A stretch of DNA of 38,165 bases, taken from contig SXON01000210.1 of NCBI GenBank assembly GCA_005778355.1, forward strand, positions 1 to 38,165, written 5' to 3'. This document shows positions 9,265 to 17,683 of the stretch, piece by piece. This stretch comes from Pseudomonadota bacterium (GTDB taxonomy: Bacteria > Myxococcota_A > UBA796 > SXON01). The translations under genes and the position numbers were made by a program. The notes beneath the pieces were generated by a model. The model was not told where the DNA came from. It did not search any database and saw only the letters and a program-made list of their open reading frames with translations. Each line of letters starts with the position of its first letter. Within the stretch, counting starts at the first letter, position 1.

Positions 9265-11378
9265 GATGACTCCTGATCGGGGTTGGGGTAGACGAAATGC
9301 CGGAGCAAGCTCACGAGGGAGCCGCGAGAGAGCTGGAAGGCGAGGGCGAGCCCCCATCGCCGAGACGTCGCAGGCGACGCCCGCAGGCCAACGTCGCGAG
9401 CCGCCGGGTCGCGGTACCGACCGTGCCGAGGCTGTAGGCCGCTGATGCGCAGCCTCCGCGAGGCGAGCACAGTCGCGGCGTCGCCTTGGCCCGCGAGCGC
9501 CCGACGCACCAGCCCCGGCGTGCGAGGGAGACAGACAGAATCCGGTTCGCGTCCAGGAAGCCACAAGCGGGGCGCGGAGCACAGCGCGAGCAGGGCGTAC
9601 CCCGGGTCCGCCCCCCGGGCCGATGGAGCCGATGCGGTCAGCTCTGCGGGGCGAACGAGCGAGTATGCGAGCGCCAGGCACGCAAGCTCGCGTTCGTCCA
9701 CCCGGCCGTCGATGAAGCACTGCACGTCGTCGATGCCCGCCGCGCCCTCCTCGGCGGCGTTCGAGTCGAGCGCCCGCTCCATCTCGATGCGCGTCGCCAG
9801 CGCGGCGAGATCGCTGTCGAGCGACACCCCGCGCCAAACGGCGCTCGGTGTTCGCTCCGCCGTCCACGCGAGCCGACCTCGCCGGTAAGCCGCCTCCTCG
9901 AGCCGGGAAAAACGAAGGCGAAGGCCGCCCGCTGCAAGTGCGAGGGCGAGCCGCCGGGTAACGTCGCTCTCGTCGCCGGGTAGCCAGTCTCCGCCGAGCA
10001 TGGGCACGGGGCCGAGCCCCTTGTCCTGCTGAAAGCCCGGACTCCGCGACAGGGCAAGCTCGGCCTGCCCTAGCGCGCGCAGCACGCGCTCACGCGACGC
10101 CACCGAGTCCGACGCGCACAGGGCGAACGTCGCCTCGTCGAGCTCCCGAGAAATGCGCCGAAACCGCGCGGGCGCCCGGTCGCCCATAGCGGCCGCTCTG
10201 AATCGGGCGAGCCAGCGGTCGAGCGGCGCGAGCGGATCGCCCCAGGCCCGAGTCGGCACCTCCCAGCTGCCGAGTGGCACGGCGAGGTAGGCGAGCCCAT
10301 TTCGGCAGTGGAAGCCGAACCGCTCGAAGGCCCCGATTCCACGGTCTGCGCCGAACGCGGCAAGTGACCGGGCGAAGTCAAGCCCCGTGACTGCGTTGCG
10401 GGTTCGTCCATCTCCGCGCACGAGCGCTCGTCCCTCCCCGAGAAGCTGCCGCAGTTCGCGCCACGTGGCGTTCGCGTGCCACACGGGCAGCCAGAGCTCG
10501 TCTCGACCGGCTGCCTCGTCGGCGGGAGCCGCGCTCGGATACCCAGCGCCGACGCCGCGCACCATGAAGGGGAACGCCAGGTCCTCCCGCACGCCACCCT
10601 CGAGCTTTCTCACCGCCGCCGCCGCAAACGCCAACGCGCCTTCGACCATCAGCACGAAATCCAACGGGTTGCTACGCGAACCGGAGTTGAAACCGAAGCC
10701 AGTGTTGTACCCACCCGCCTGCGCCGGCGAGAACTGACCGACCGCGCTATCGAGTAGGCCGGGGACCGGTCGACCGTGGAGGGAGGCGGCCACCCACGCG
10801 ATCACGACGCGGGGCGACGCGTCGACAAGTTCGACCAGGCGTTGCATGAAGTTGTTCGAGAAGTCGAGCCTTCCGTCGTTACCGCCCGTGCCCAGGAGCG
10901 GAGGGTACTGTGGCCCCGCCGAGGTCAGCACCACGGCGGCATCAAGCCACGCGAGCGCATTGTCGGGCAGTTCCGCGCGGAGCGCCGCCAGCAAGGTGGC
11001 CTTATCGAAGTCGTCGTCGGCGCCCACGAGCCGGCCATGAACTGCGCGTGCGACGCGAATGGCATCTGCGTAGGCCGCGAACCGGACGTTCGACCCGCCT
11101 GCCATGCGCTCGATCCCCCGCTTGTTGTCCTTCGGGAAGAAGCCACTCCCTCCGTTCCAGGGCGACACCACGGGCGTCGGTTGATACTGATCAAGCAAGA
11201 ACGCTGCCAGTTCGTCGGAGGATCGAGTGGAACGCAACCAGAAACCTTCCGCCGTCCACCAGCTAGAGCAGTCGGGATCGACCTGCTCCGCGACGACTCG
11301 GTGAAGGCCCAGTGCCTTGAGGTAGCCGGCAAGCGGACGCGGGCTACATCCCGCGAGCAGCACATCGTGCCTATTCAC
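9261..11378 (-). CDS. csx17: Csx17 (Cas8-type large subunit) of type I-G
   Basis: 705 residues. The N-terminal run LLAGCSPRPLAGYLKALGL, a following VAEQ-D motif and later QPTPVVSPWNGGSGF are diagnostic of Csx17/Cas8u2. By family role it is the large Cascade subunit that recognises the PAM and helps load target DNA and recruit Cas3. The GTG start at 11378 overlaps the cas3 stop as GTGA and is preceded by AAGGAG. No frameshift or internal stop was seen. It is unique to this subtype, so it is strong subtype evidence. Confidence 0.94.
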   Translation of the reverse strand: MNRHDVLLAGCSPRPLAGYLKALGLHRVVAEQVDPDCSSWWTAEGFWLRSTRSSDELAAFLLDQYQPTPVVSPWNGGSGFFPKDNKRGIERMAGGSNVRFAAYADAIRVARAVHGRLVGADDDFDKATLLAALRAELPDNALAWLDAAVVLTSAGPQYPPLLGTGGNDGRLDFSNNFMQRLVELVDASPRVVIAWVAASLHGRPVPGLLDSAVGQFSPAQAGGYNTGFGFNSGSRSNPLDFVLMVEGALAFAAAAVRKLEGGVREDLAFPFMVRGVGAGYPSAAPADEAAGRDELWLPVWHANATWRELRQLLGEGRALVRGDGRTRNAVTGLDFARSLAAFGADRGIGAFERFGFHCRNGLAYLAVPLGSWEVPTRAWGDPLAPLDRWLARFRAAAMGDRAPARFRRISRELDEATFALCASDSVASRERVLRALGQAELALSRSPGFQQDKGLGPVPMLGGDWLPGDESDVTRRLALALAAGGLRLRFSRLEEAAYRRGRLAWTAERTPSAVWRGVSLDSDLAALATRIEMERALDSNAAEEGAAGIDDVQCFIDGRVDERELACLALAYSLVRPAELTASAPSARGADPGYALLALCSAPRLWLPGREPDSVCLPRTPGLVRRALAGQGDAATVLASRRLRISGLQPRHGRYRDPAARDVGLRASPATSRRWGLALAFQLSRGSLVSLLRHFVYPNPDQESS

Positions 11379-13720
11379 GAAGACTCCTTGAGGGTTGGGT
11401 TGCGCCGCGCCGAGCCGCGCCAGTCGGCGATGCGAACCAGCGCCTCCCACCAGGCGAGTTTGAACGGACCGTGCTGCTCGAGCAGGCGAAGAACGCGATC
11501 CGACCACGAGCCTCCTGGGGCGCCGAGAGCCGCGACCTCGGTGGAGAGGGACACTTCGACCGACGTCACGCCACCCCCGAGCACCGCCGCCGGGAGCACG
11601 TCACCGTCGCAGATCCCCAGGATTGGGCGAGCACCCGGTCGGTCGGCCGGTGCCCTCTCGCCGGGGCGGCTACGAAGTCTCACTCGCACCTTTCCGTGGT
11701 GCGCGGCGACGAGGTACGCGGTGAGGTCGTCGCCGCCCTGTGAGAGGAGGCCGAGCGCGGACGCGAGCTCGTGGCGGAAAAACCTGCGAGCACCTTCGGG
11801 CCGCGCCCCTCGCTTGCCATCCGACTTCGCCCATGGGCCGCGCCCCCGACGAGGGTCGTCAGGCGCCAGCGACGCGACCAGCACTGCCTGGAAAGCGGCG
11901 TGTGCCTTGCCGAGGTCGTGCCAACGCGCGGCGGTGGCGAGCAGCGGCCACGGTCCCGGCCCCAGTGCTGCAGCCAGGGCGGCCATCTCCTCGGCGACAT
12001 CCGAACTATGCTCGGAAAGGCTCACAAACTGCCCGAATTCGACCGCCTTCCGGTCATCCTCGTCGTCGTCTCTCGGGGCGACCGATGGGATTGGCGCTGG
12101 GCGATGCTTCGGATCACGCGTGAACCCGAGCTTCGGGTCGTATCCGCCGACTGCCACGTCCACGAGGAGCGCTTGCCCCGGGACAATGTCGAGCTTCCCG
12201 AAGCGCGTCGGCACCGCCTCCCATGCGCCAAGATGGGGGTCCCATCGCCACGCCTTGCGTTCCCTCAAGAGCGCCTGCGCGTCCTCGATGCGGACGCGGC
12301 ACAACTCGTCTCGCGCGAGCGCAGGCGAGTCGGCCGCCGGAGGCGCGTCCCCGATGTCGCGCCACGCAAGCTGAACGTCACGGTCGCTGGTGTCACGGAC
12401 GAAATGCGCGATGTCGAGGTGCCGCCCGGCGATATCGGGCTCCGTGTCAAAGAGCTCAAGCAGGTCGCGCCGCCGGAGCACGGGCAAGGCTGGCTCCGCG
12501 GGAGGGTCGGGCAGGCTGCCGATAGCGCGCAAGCCAACGTCGGTCAGCGCCGCCAAACGACGCCGCGAGTCGGCGAGTTGTCCGGGATCGTACGGGCTTG
12601 CCATCTTGTCGGGCACGTCGACAACCACGACCGTGGCGCCCCCCGGGGGGAGTTCGCCGCCCCGGTTGTTTCGGCCGAATCGCTGAACCAGGCTCGACCA
12701 CGGCGCCATCTCTGTGATCAGCGTGGCGGAGGTGATGTCTACGCCCGCCTCGATCGCCTGGGTGGCGACCACGACCCCGGAGAAGGCAGGGGCCAGCGCG
12801 TCGGATTGCTGCTGGGCACGGTCGCCCGGTCGGAACCGGCTGTGGACGAGGCGCACGGGCACCGCCCTGCCGAGCTTCTTGAAGTACTTCTCGATGTCCT
12901 GAAACACCGCGATGGCGCGAGCGACGCGGTTTACCACCACCAAGGTTCTCGTGCCCTCCCTGTGCCTCGCTGCCACTTCCCCGGCGAGAGCGTCGGGATC
13001 GGCAAGCTGAACCAGTGATTTCGACGAGGCGAGACGGCGCAGCAGCTCCGGGTGTTGGCGATCAGCGTCTTCGAGCCCGAGTTCCTGAAGGGGATGGGCC
13101 CGGAGATCCACCGTCGTGAGGCGACCCCGGGCGTTGGTTGCGCTCATCCAGGTAGACCGGCACGGCAGCGCCGTCCCGAGGGCTCGACGCAGCCCCTCGA
13201 GCTGCGCCGACGTCGACAAGCCGGGGCCCATCAGCTGCGTCTCGTCGTACACCCACCAAGCGTCGTTGTGAAGCAGGGCGAAGTGTATGGGCCACCGGAA
13301 CGGGCTCATCGCGTACCCGCGCATCAGCGCGCGCGAGAGCAGCTGGTCTTGCGTACCGATGATCACGCTGTCGACCTCTGGGCGGCCCTGCCAGGACTCG
13401 TCGATTGCGCCGCCGAGCATCGCGTGGATCGAGACGTCGGTAGCACCGGCGGCGTCGAGCCATCGACGTGCTTCCCCCGCGGTCTGCTCCACAAGGGTGC
13501 GGACCGGGAGCGTGTAGATCAGGCGCCGTGGCGTGGCGGCGCGCAGCTCGTCACCCGCGAAGCGCCGTCGCCACAACCATCCGAGCACGATCGCCGCGGT
13601 CTTGCCGCAGCCAGTGGGAACCGTGAGCAAATCGGGGAGCACGGGCGCGGTCGCGAGTCGGACCTGGTAGGGATACGGGTCGCGGCTGGCTGCGCGTTGA
13701 AACATACCTTCGAACGTCAT
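11375..13720 (-). CDS. cas3: Cas3 helicase-nuclease with C-terminal HD domain
   Basis: 781 residues. The helicase half comes first: Walker A PTGCGKT at 35-41, Walker B DETQ at 159-162 (not DEAH/DEAD), motif III MSAT near 192-195, and motif VI QRFGRNNR at 346-353. The HD nuclease half is C-terminal: LSEHSSD (His571), RWHDLGK (His601-Asp602), a later FRHELAS and AAHHGK. This reversed helicase-HD order is what I recall for type I-G. Cas3 is recruited to the target-bound complex and degrades DNA. The ATG at 13720 is preceded by GGGAGGA and overlaps the regulator stop by one base (TAATG). The frame upstream of it belongs to the regulator region. Confidence 0.95.
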   Translation of the reverse strand: MTFEGMFQRAASRDPYPYQVRLATAPVLPDLLTVPTGCGKTAAIVLGWLWRRRFAGDELRAATPRRLIYTLPVRTLVEQTAGEARRWLDAAGATDVSIHAMLGGAIDESWQGRPEVDSVIIGTQDQLLSRALMRGYAMSPFRWPIHFALLHNDAWWVYDETQLMGPGLSTSAQLEGLRRALGTALPCRSTWMSATNARGRLTTVDLRAHPLQELGLEDADRQHPELLRRLASSKSLVQLADPDALAGEVAARHREGTRTLVVVNRVARAIAVFQDIEKYFKKLGRAVPVRLVHSRFRPGDRAQQQSDALAPAFSGVVVATQAIEAGVDITSATLITEMAPWSSLVQRFGRNNRGGELPPGGATVVVVDVPDKMASPYDPGQLADSRRRLAALTDVGLRAIGSLPDPPAEPALPVLRRRDLLELFDTEPDIAGRHLDIAHFVRDTSDRDVQLAWRDIGDAPPAADSPALARDELCRVRIEDAQALLRERKAWRWDPHLGAWEAVPTRFGKLDIVPGQALLVDVAVGGYDPKLGFTRDPKHRPAPIPSVAPRDDDEDDRKAVEFGQFVSLSEHSSDVAEEMAALAAALGPGPWPLLATAARWHDLGKAHAAFQAVLVASLAPDDPRRGRGPWAKSDGKRGARPEGARRFFRHELASALGLLSQGGDDLTAYLVAAHHGKVRVRLRSRPGERAPADRPGARPILGICDGDVLPAAVLGGGVTSVEVSLSTEVAALGAPGGSWSDRVLRLLEQHGPFKLAWWEALVRIADWRGSARRNPTLKESS

Positions 13721-14691
13721 TATTGGTCCTCCCGTTCCTGCCCAGCCGCAACGTATCCCGCCAAAGCCCCCCTCAACTCCGCCTGCACCTCGTCCCGGAG
13801 CCACGCCGGTTCGATCACCTCGCAGGCCTTGCCCCACTCCAGCGCGAAGCTCACCAGCTCCCGACCCCCGGCGTGCATCACCAGGTCGACACGACCATCC
13901 GCCGCCGGTTCGAGTCTCGCCGTGCCATGCCAGTGCCGAGCCTCAAGCAGCGCGCGCTTGTCGGGGTGGAAACGCAGCACCACCCGCTCTGGCGCCGGTT
14001 CGCGCCAGATCCCAAAGTAGCCGTCCACATCGCGAGCGGGATCGTGCTCCTCGCGCCGCCGGAAGGTGCCGGTCCCGAGCACGCAGGTGGCCATCCGGTC
14101 GACGGCGAGCGTCTGCTTGCGATGATCAGAAGGGTTCCAGGCGAGCAGGTACAGCGCCCGGCGATAGATCGCGAGGGCGTAGGGGTGCAGTTCGAGTGTG
14201 CCATCCCGCGCATAGTCCACCGTCACCACGCGATCCTCGAGCAGCGCCTTGAACAGGGTGGCGATCACCTCATCGCGGGCGCCATAGCTGCGGGAAGGCT
14301 CGCTCACGAAGGTGAGCCGCGGCACCAGTCGCGACGCTGTCGCCGACGCCCCCGGCACGTCGAAGTCATCGAGCTTCTCGGCGAGTTCGCCCAGCCAGCC
14401 AGGGAGCAGTGTCCCCTCCAGGAACGACATCACCTGCTGCCCCACATGCAGGGCCACCCGCTCGCCGAACGTGACCCGAGGGCCCTCCCCACGCGGGAGG
14501 CGATAGCAGGAAGCGCGACCGGCCTCGTCGCGCTTGATCGCCGGGTGGGCCTCGGCCAGCAGCTTCAAATCGCGCATCGCAGCCTCGCGTCGCACACCGA
14601 GCAGGGACACCGCCTCGGACGTGCTGATACGGCCGCTCCGCTGCAGGCGGTCGTAGAGACGCAGGCATCGCTGGAGCCGTCGAACGTCCAC
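13720..14691 (-). CDS. WYL-domain transcriptional regulator, first gene of cas operon
   Basis: 323 residues from a GTG start. An N-terminal helix-turn-helix (LQRCLRLYDRLQRSGRISTS with a recognition helix near AAMRDLKLLAE) is followed by a WYL domain, seen as RALYLLAWN and a C-terminal WCX-like part (ERVVLRFHPD). WYL domains bind nucleic acid or nucleotide ligands and often control defence genes. It is joined to cas3 through a TAATG overlap, so it probably autoregulates the operon and tunes Cas expression. I preferred GTG at 14691; the long open frame further upstream covers the divergent toxin gene and is a shadow. There is no strong ribosome site before this GTG, so the start is less certain than for the cas genes. 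Confidence 0.88.
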   Translation of the reverse strand: MDVRRLQRCLRLYDRLQRSGRISTSEAVSLLGVRREAAMRDLKLLAEAHPAIKRDEAGRASCYRLPRGEGPRVTFGERVALHVGQQVMSFLEGTLLPGWLGELAEKLDDFDVPGASATASRLVPRLTFVSEPSRSYGARDEVIATLFKALLEDRVVTVDYARDGTLELHPYALAIYRRALYLLAWNPSDHRKQTLAVDRMATCVLGTGTFRRREEHDPARDVDGYFGIWREPAPERVVLRFHPDKRALLEARHWHGTARLEPAADGRVDLVMHAGGRELVSFALEWGKACEVIEPAWLRDEVQAELRGALAGYVAAGQEREDQ

Positions 14692-14781
14692 ACCATGAAG
14701 ATACCAAGTCGCGAGGGAAAAGTGTCGCACTGAACATGCGGTCAGATTAGAAGATGCCGGTCGCCGTCGCCCGGGGGACCC

Positions 14782-14810
14782 TTGACCTTGGGCGCGGGAG
14801 ACACTACACT
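14782..14810 (+). promoter_or_regulatory. Sigma70-like promoter of the toxin-antitoxin operon
   Basis: TTGACC (14782-14787) and TACACT (14805-14810) are spaced by 17 bases, close to the sigma70 consensus, and lie 44 bases before the toxin ATG. The transcription start would fall near 14817, inside the inverted repeat that follows. Confidence 0.65.
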
Positions 14811-14827
14811 GCTCCCACCATGGGAGC
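14811..14827. promoter_or_regulatory. Inverted repeat at the predicted start site, possible HigA operator
   Basis: GCTCCC and GGGAGC flank a 5-base centre (ACCAT) immediately downstream of the -10 box. HigA-type antitoxins usually bind palindromes at their own promoter, so this is a reasonable operator candidate. It also lies between the divergent toxin and CRISPR operons. Confidence 0.5.
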
Positions 14828-14853
14828 GACGATGAACCCGAACCTGCTGCTCC

Positions 14854-15180
14854 ATGAGACTGATCACCCGCCGCACAATCGAGGCCTTCGCGGAGTCGCA
14901 TGAGGATGCCGCCCAGGCGCTCGCCGACTGGTGTGCGATGGTCGAGGCCGCGCGGTGGACCGACGCGTTGCACCTCCAGACCACATCGCAGTTCCCCGCG
15001 CGGCCGATCGGCGGCAAGCGCGTGGTCTTCAATATCAAAGGTAATAGCTATCGAATCATCTGCGCCGTGCGCTACGCCGACATCACCCGCGACCTCAACG
15101 GCGTGGTGCTCGTGAAGTTCGTCGGCACGCATGCCCAGTACGACGACATCGACGCCGAGACAGTGGAATACTCCGCCTAG
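14854..15180 (+). CDS. higB: HigB-type mRNA interferase toxin
   Basis: 108 residues, the normal size. The block VVFNIKGNSYRIICAVRY followed by VKFVGTHAQYDDID is the core signature of the HigB RelE-like toxin family. Family members cut mRNA on the ribosome and are neutralised by the following antitoxin. Here the toxin precedes the antitoxin, the typical Hig order. Its TAG shares its last base with the GTG of the next gene (TAGTG). It is divergent from the WYL-cas operon across 162 bases, so the two units share a regulatory region. Confidence 0.92.
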   Translation: MRLITRRTIEAFAESHEDAAQALADWCAMVEAARWTDALHLQTTSQFPARPIGGKRVVFNIKGNSYRIICAVRYADITRDLNGVVLVKFVGTHAQYDDIDAETVEYSA

Positions 15181-15806
15181 TGGACGTTCGACCCCCCATG
15201 CTCACTCCTTTCCCCATTCGCAACGATGCCGACTATGAACGCGCCGTGGAGCTGGTGGCCCGGCTTCTCGACGTCCCGTCTGGCACGCCCGAGGCCAACA
15301 CACTGGAGATCATGGCCGCGCTGGTCGAGGCCCACGAGCGCGCGCACCGGGCTCTCCCTCCCCCGGATCCGCGGAAACTCATCGCATTCAAGCTGCGGGA
15401 GCTCGGGTGGAGCCAGCGACACCTAGCGCGGAAGCTAGGTTGGGGCAGCGGGCGCGTGTCCGAGGTGCTCTCGGGGCGGAGGCCGCTCACCCTGCGGATG
15501 GTTCGCCAGCTCGCGGGCGCACTGGGAATTCCTGCGGGCTTGCTCGTGGCGGAGGTCGGCGAGGAGGATGGCCGCGCGCCGTGGGTCCGCGTAGCGCGAT
15601 CGCTCGCCAGCGCCGCCGAGAGCCAGGGATTCCACGGCCGCGCCTCGCTCGGCGACCTGGTCAACGACGTGCTGGCTGGGGCACTTGGCGTAGACACCGT
15701 CTCCCGCGCCGCCAGCGTCAGCATCCTCGTGCCTGCCCCCTCCGGCGAGCATGGCGGCGTCGGCGGCGGGTCGCCGAGCCTGATCAGCGAGGAGTCGGCA
15801 GCATGA
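15180..15806 (+). CDS. higA: HigA-type HTH antitoxin with an extended C-terminus
   Basis: 208 residues from the GTG at 15180, or 202 from the ATG at 15198, which better fits the family start (MLTPFPIRNDADYERAVELV). The centre has the conserved GTPEANTLEIMAALVEAHE segment, then an HTH (WSQRHLARKLGWGSGRVSEV, then LSGRRPLT). Typical HigA proteins end about 60-80 residues earlier; the extra tail (from about residue 135) contains a predicted helix and a Gly/Ser-rich end of unknown role. The antitoxin binds HigB and represses its promoter. The stop overlaps the next ATG (ATGA). Confidence 0.88.
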   Translation: MDVRPPMLTPFPIRNDADYERAVELVARLLDVPSGTPEANTLEIMAALVEAHERAHRALPPPDPRKLIAFKLRELGWSQRHLARKLGWGSGRVSEVLSGRRPLTLRMVRQLAGALGIPAGLLVAEVGEEDGRAPWVRVARSLASAAESQGFHGRASLGDLVNDVLAGALGVDTVSRAASVSILVPAPSGEHGGVGGGSPSLISEESAA

Positions 15807-16291
15807 AGATCCTGGGGGAGTGGCTTGTCCTCTCGGAGCGGGTGATCAACGACTCGCTCACGCAGAATCTCACGCTCGTGTCTTGCATCGAGCAGATCGC
15901 GACGCCCTCCTTCCCCTCCCACCACCAGGGCTTCGCCGTGGCTGCCCGCTATCGATGCGTCGGCGAGCCACCACCGCACGATGTCGAGGCCTCATACCGG
16001 TTGGTGAGGCTCTCCGTGTCGGCCGCGCCCGAGGTCCTCGTGACCTTCAACGGAGCCTGGCCCGCCGGGACACGACGCGCCAGGGTCGCGACCAATTTCC
16101 GCTTCCTACGCCTCACCCGTCCCGAGGTCCTCACCTTCCGGGTCGACCACCGAATCGGTCGCGGCCGGTGGATCGAGGGACCGAGCTCCTCCATCGACAT
16201 CGTGAAACTCGAACTGACGCTCGAGCAGCAGGCAGCGCTCGCCGCAGACTGGAAGCGCCTAGGGTTGCCCGGCGAGGCGCCGAAGTCGTAG
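15803..16291 (+). CDS. Unknown protein, third gene of the higBA operon
   Basis: 162 residues, starting MKILGEWLVLSERVINDSLT. It lacks a signal peptide and membrane segments and looks like a soluble beta-rich protein (alternating hydrophobic strands such as YRLVRLSVS, EVLTFRVDH and DIVKLELTL). I do not recognise the family with confidence; it recalls small DUF6941-like proteins, but this is weak. The ATGA overlap with the antitoxin gene shows it belongs to the same transcript. Possible roles include a chaperone-like partner of the antitoxin or a passenger; neither is shown by the sequence. Confidence 0.75.
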   Translation: MKILGEWLVLSERVINDSLTQNLTLVSCIEQIATPSFPSHHQGFAVAARYRCVGEPPPHDVEASYRLVRLSVSAAPEVLVTFNGAWPAGTRRARVATNFRFLRLTRPEVLTFRVDHRIGRGRWIEGPSSSIDIVKLELTLEQQAALAADWKRLGLPGEAPKS

Positions 16292-16327
16292 AGGCCACGA
16301 GATCAGGGGGGCCGCTGCGGACCGCGA

Positions 16328-17611
16328 CTACTTCGCCTCCGCCTGGATCTTCCCCGCCTCCGTCGGGTGATACCCGTCCCTGAGCCGCCACGCCTGGTAC
16401 TCCTCGGGATACCCCGTGCCGCCCTGGATGTAGTAGTCGCGGTAGGCGTTGTGCACACACATCGAGATCGCGCCCGCGTCGTTGACGGTGTGGAATGAAC
16501 AGTTGTCGACCCGGTCGTGGTCGAGGCGCTCGCGGTCCTGGAAGTTCTGCATGAAGAAGCTGAGCTTCCGCACCTTGCCGCGTGCCCTGACAATCGCGGG
16601 CAGGTTCTCGGCCACGCGCTTGCCCCAGTACTTGAGGCCCGGCGCGAGGTAACCGCGCTTCACCGCGGCTTCCAACACTTGTCCCACGGCGCGGCGGGGG
16701 CGCGTCCGGTCGAGGTAGATGTCGTCGAAGACCTTGAGCATGTCCTGGAGCACGGCCGGGTCGTCGAAGAGGTCGACCACCTCCTCCCCCTTGCCAATCA
16801 CCCCGGCGTAGCCGATGCGGTGACACTTCGGGTGACCGAAGAGCACGTTCTCCCAGGAGAGCTTCACGCCCAGGGCCTCGTCGACCGTGGCGCCCACGGT
16901 GTCGAGCGAGATCGTTTGCTTGCGGGCCCGGGTGAGTCCGCGCCCGGTGTCGGCCTGCAGCTGGAAGCTCGCCATGCCCACCACGTCGGCGTTCTCGGTG
17001 TAGAACTTCACCAGCGTCGGCACCTCCTCGAAGTTCCGCGCGAAAACCGTCTGGTTGAAGATCACGTTGAGACCCACGCCGCGCGCCCGCTCGATGTACT
17101 CGCTGCGCACCTCGCAGAGCTGGGCCTCCGAGGTGAAGCCCTTGCGCTTCTCGGTGAGGTCGACGTGGAAGGCCACGTCGACGAGGCCCACCTCCTTGAG
17201 CCGGAGGAGCAGCTCCCGGGTGGCGTGGATGCCGTTGGTAAACAACGACGGCACCATCTTCATCTCGGCCACGCGCTTGACGATGCGCACCAGCTCGTCG
17301 TGGTTGCGCAGGGTCGGGTCGCCCCCGGTGATCTGCACGTTGGTGCCCACGCCGTAGTGCTCGCGGATGAGCTGGGCGCGATGCATGATCGTTTCCAGCG
17401 GGATGTCGGGCGTGCTCTCCGAGTTCGCCGACAGGTAACAGATGGAACAATCGAGGTTGCAGCGCTGTGTTACTTCGAGAGCCACGCAGCCGATGGTGCG
17501 CTTGGTGCCGAGCACCTGGTTGGGCAGGCGGAACTCGGGGGAGATGCGCTGGCGGGTCCAGTCCAGGCGCTGGCGCAGGTGCGCGATCTCCTCGTGGTCG
17601 TAGGCGTACAT
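16328..17611 (-). CDS. Radical SAM protein of unknown substrate
   Basis: 427 residues. The cluster motif is C51-NLD-C55-SI-C58 (CxxxCxxC), preceded by VALEVTQR. An SAM-contact GGDPT motif follows, then a TNG-containing strand, all in normal radical SAM order. The C-terminal third has further cysteines (DNCSFH and ISMCVHNAYRDYY) that could hold an auxiliary cluster. The layout resembles MoaA/SPASM or Tes-like (MJ0619-like) enzymes acting on large or lipid substrates, but I cannot assign the substrate. It is convergent with the toxin-antitoxin operon and downstream of the glycerophosphodiesterase gene (72-base gap), so it may be a separate unit. GGAG lies about 10 bases before the ATG. Confidence 0.85.
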   Translation of the reverse strand: MYAYDHEEIAHLRQRLDWTRQRISPEFRLPNQVLGTKRTIGCVALEVTQRCNLDCSICYLSANSESTPDIPLETIMHRAQLIREHYGVGTNVQITGGDPTLRNHDELVRIVKRVAEMKMVPSLFTNGIHATRELLLRLKEVGLVDVAFHVDLTEKRKGFTSEAQLCEVRSEYIERARGVGLNVIFNQTVFARNFEEVPTLVKFYTENADVVGMASFQLQADTGRGLTRARKQTISLDTVGATVDEALGVKLSWENVLFGHPKCHRIGYAGVIGKGEEVVDLFDDPAVLQDMLKVFDDIYLDRTRPRRAVGQVLEAAVKRGYLAPGLKYWGKRVAENLPAIVRARGKVRKLSFFMQNFQDRERLDHDRVDNCSFHTVNDAGAISMCVHNAYRDYYIQGGTGYPEEYQAWRLRDGYHPTEAGKIQAEAK

Positions 17612-17683
17612 GGCGGGGCTCCGGGTCGCAGCTAGGCTATCATCGGTGGTACGACCGGCTGGGCGAGATGGCCCACAGGCCGC

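Noticed and set aside
10776..12374. A long plus-strand ORF over csx17 and cas3
   Set aside because: Antisense to recognised csx17 and cas3 with no motif; typical shadow in GC-rich DNA.
13721..13837. N-terminal extension of cas3 by 39 codons
   Set aside because: The ATG at 13720 has a strong ribosome site and a TAATG join to the regulator; the extension lies in the regulator's coding DNA.
14692..15132. N-terminal extension of the WYL regulator
   Set aside because: It would run through the divergent higB gene and shows no HTH-related sequence; the HTH starts right at the GTG at 14691.
16517..17635. A 372-residue plus-strand ORF across the radical SAM gene
   Set aside because: Antisense to a gene with an intact CxxxCxxC motif; the translation is rich in His/Leu/Val with no domain.
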